Below are positions 16,167 through 17,468 of a stretch of DNA of 17,468 nt, piece after piece. Every line of letters starts with the position of its first letter. Position 1 is the first letter of the stretch. The notes beneath the pieces were generated by a model. The model searched no databases. It had not been told where the DNA came from and was given only the letters and a program-made list of their open reading frames with translations. This DNA comes from a bacterium HR32 (GTDB taxonomy: Bacteria; Sysuimicrobiota; Sysuimicrobiia; Sysuimicrobiales; Sysuimicrobiaceae), in assembly GCA_002898935.1 (NCBI GenBank), contig BEII01000004.1, positions 1 to 17,468 of the forward strand, read 5' to 3'. Both the position numbers and the translations under genes were made by a program.

Positions 16167-16190
16167 ACCTGTACGGAGGCCCGTACAGGT
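16167..16190. terminator. Strong hairpin downstream of the MNT-HEPN fusion gene
   Basis: ACCTGTACGG (16167-16176) and CCGTACAGGT (16181-16190) form a perfect 10-bp stem with an AGGC tetraloop, 17 bp after the fusion gene's stop. There is no U-run after it, so it may be a terminator of the GC-rich kind or a symmetric operator for the following regulator gene. Confidence 0.45.
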
Positions 16191-16260
16191 GTTCGCGACG
16201 AACACACAGGAGTTCGGCCGCAGCGGGCCGAAACACATAGACGGGAGGACATCCTCGAAC
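16191..16260. repeat. Cluster of GTTCG/CGAAC half-sites and inverted repeats
   Basis: Half-sites occur at 16191-16195 (GTTCG), 16199-16203 (CGAAC), 16212-16216 (GTTCG), 16229-16232 (CGAA followed by A) and 16256-16260 (CGAAC). The first two make GTTCG-CGA-CGAAC. TTCGGCC (16213-16219) pairs with GGCCGAA (16226-16232) across 6 nt. The segment is the immediate upstream region of the sigma-54 response regulator gene. It could be an operator array or a structured leader. Confidence 0.4.
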
Positions 16261-16273
16261 GGGGGACTGAGCG

Positions 16274-17468
<1,195 letters not shown>

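Noticed and set aside
16191..16203. LexA-like SOS box
   Set aside because: GTTCG-CGA-CGAAC has the half-sites in the wrong order for GAAC-N4-GTTC, and CGAAC-N8-GTTCG (16199-16216) has the wrong spacing. No SOS gene follows.

Overview
The window is very GC-rich and densely coding, with 18 genes and no intergenic gap longer than about 130 bp. I see no rRNA, tRNA, CRISPR array, insertion sequence or phage gene. It reads as chromosomal DNA of a free-living, metabolically versatile bacterium. A solute-binding protein with a cleavable, non-lipoprotein signal peptide and a sigma-54 activator favour a diderm (two-membrane) cell. The abundance of LIV-type and TRAP importers resembles high-GC uncultured soil, sediment or hot-spring lineages such as Rokubacteria or Armatimonadota-like CSP1-3. 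That placement is a guess from style, not a result.

Region 1 (1-7709, plus strand) is one tight operon. It encodes a 5'-truncated KASIII/thiolase-like condensing enzyme, an acyl-CoA ligase, a serine alpha/beta hydrolase, and a complete branched-chain-amino-acid-type (HAAT) ABC importer: binding protein, two permeases and two ATPases. The likely logic is uptake of an organic acid or amino-acid-like solute, CoA activation, then carbon-carbon bond chemistry and hydrolysis. The substrate cannot be read from sequence.

Region 2 (7713-9293, minus strand) has a DinB-fold protein and a multi-pass DoxX-like membrane protein carrying an HVKWF motif. A small two-TM protein (9383-9745, plus) with K+-channel-like layout but no TVGYG filter is divergent from them. 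Region 3 (9753-11134, minus) pairs a protein of unknown function with a small calcineurin-like metallophosphoesterase.

Region 4 (11266-14234, plus) is a fused TRAP-transporter permease (TAXI type) translationally coupled to an arginase, with no solute receptor nearby. Convergent to it is a LysR regulator (14252-15145, minus). The LysR gene is divergent from a single-chain fusion of a MntA-like nucleotidyltransferase and a HepT-like HEPN domain (15250-16149). A perfect T-N11-A LysR box lies between the two. Both catalytic motifs of the fusion look eroded, which makes it the most unusual protein here.

Region 5 (16150-17468) holds a 124-bp intergenic segment packed with inverted repeats and GTTCG/CGAAC half-sites, followed by an NtrC-type sigma-54 response regulator that starts with TTG and runs off the window end.
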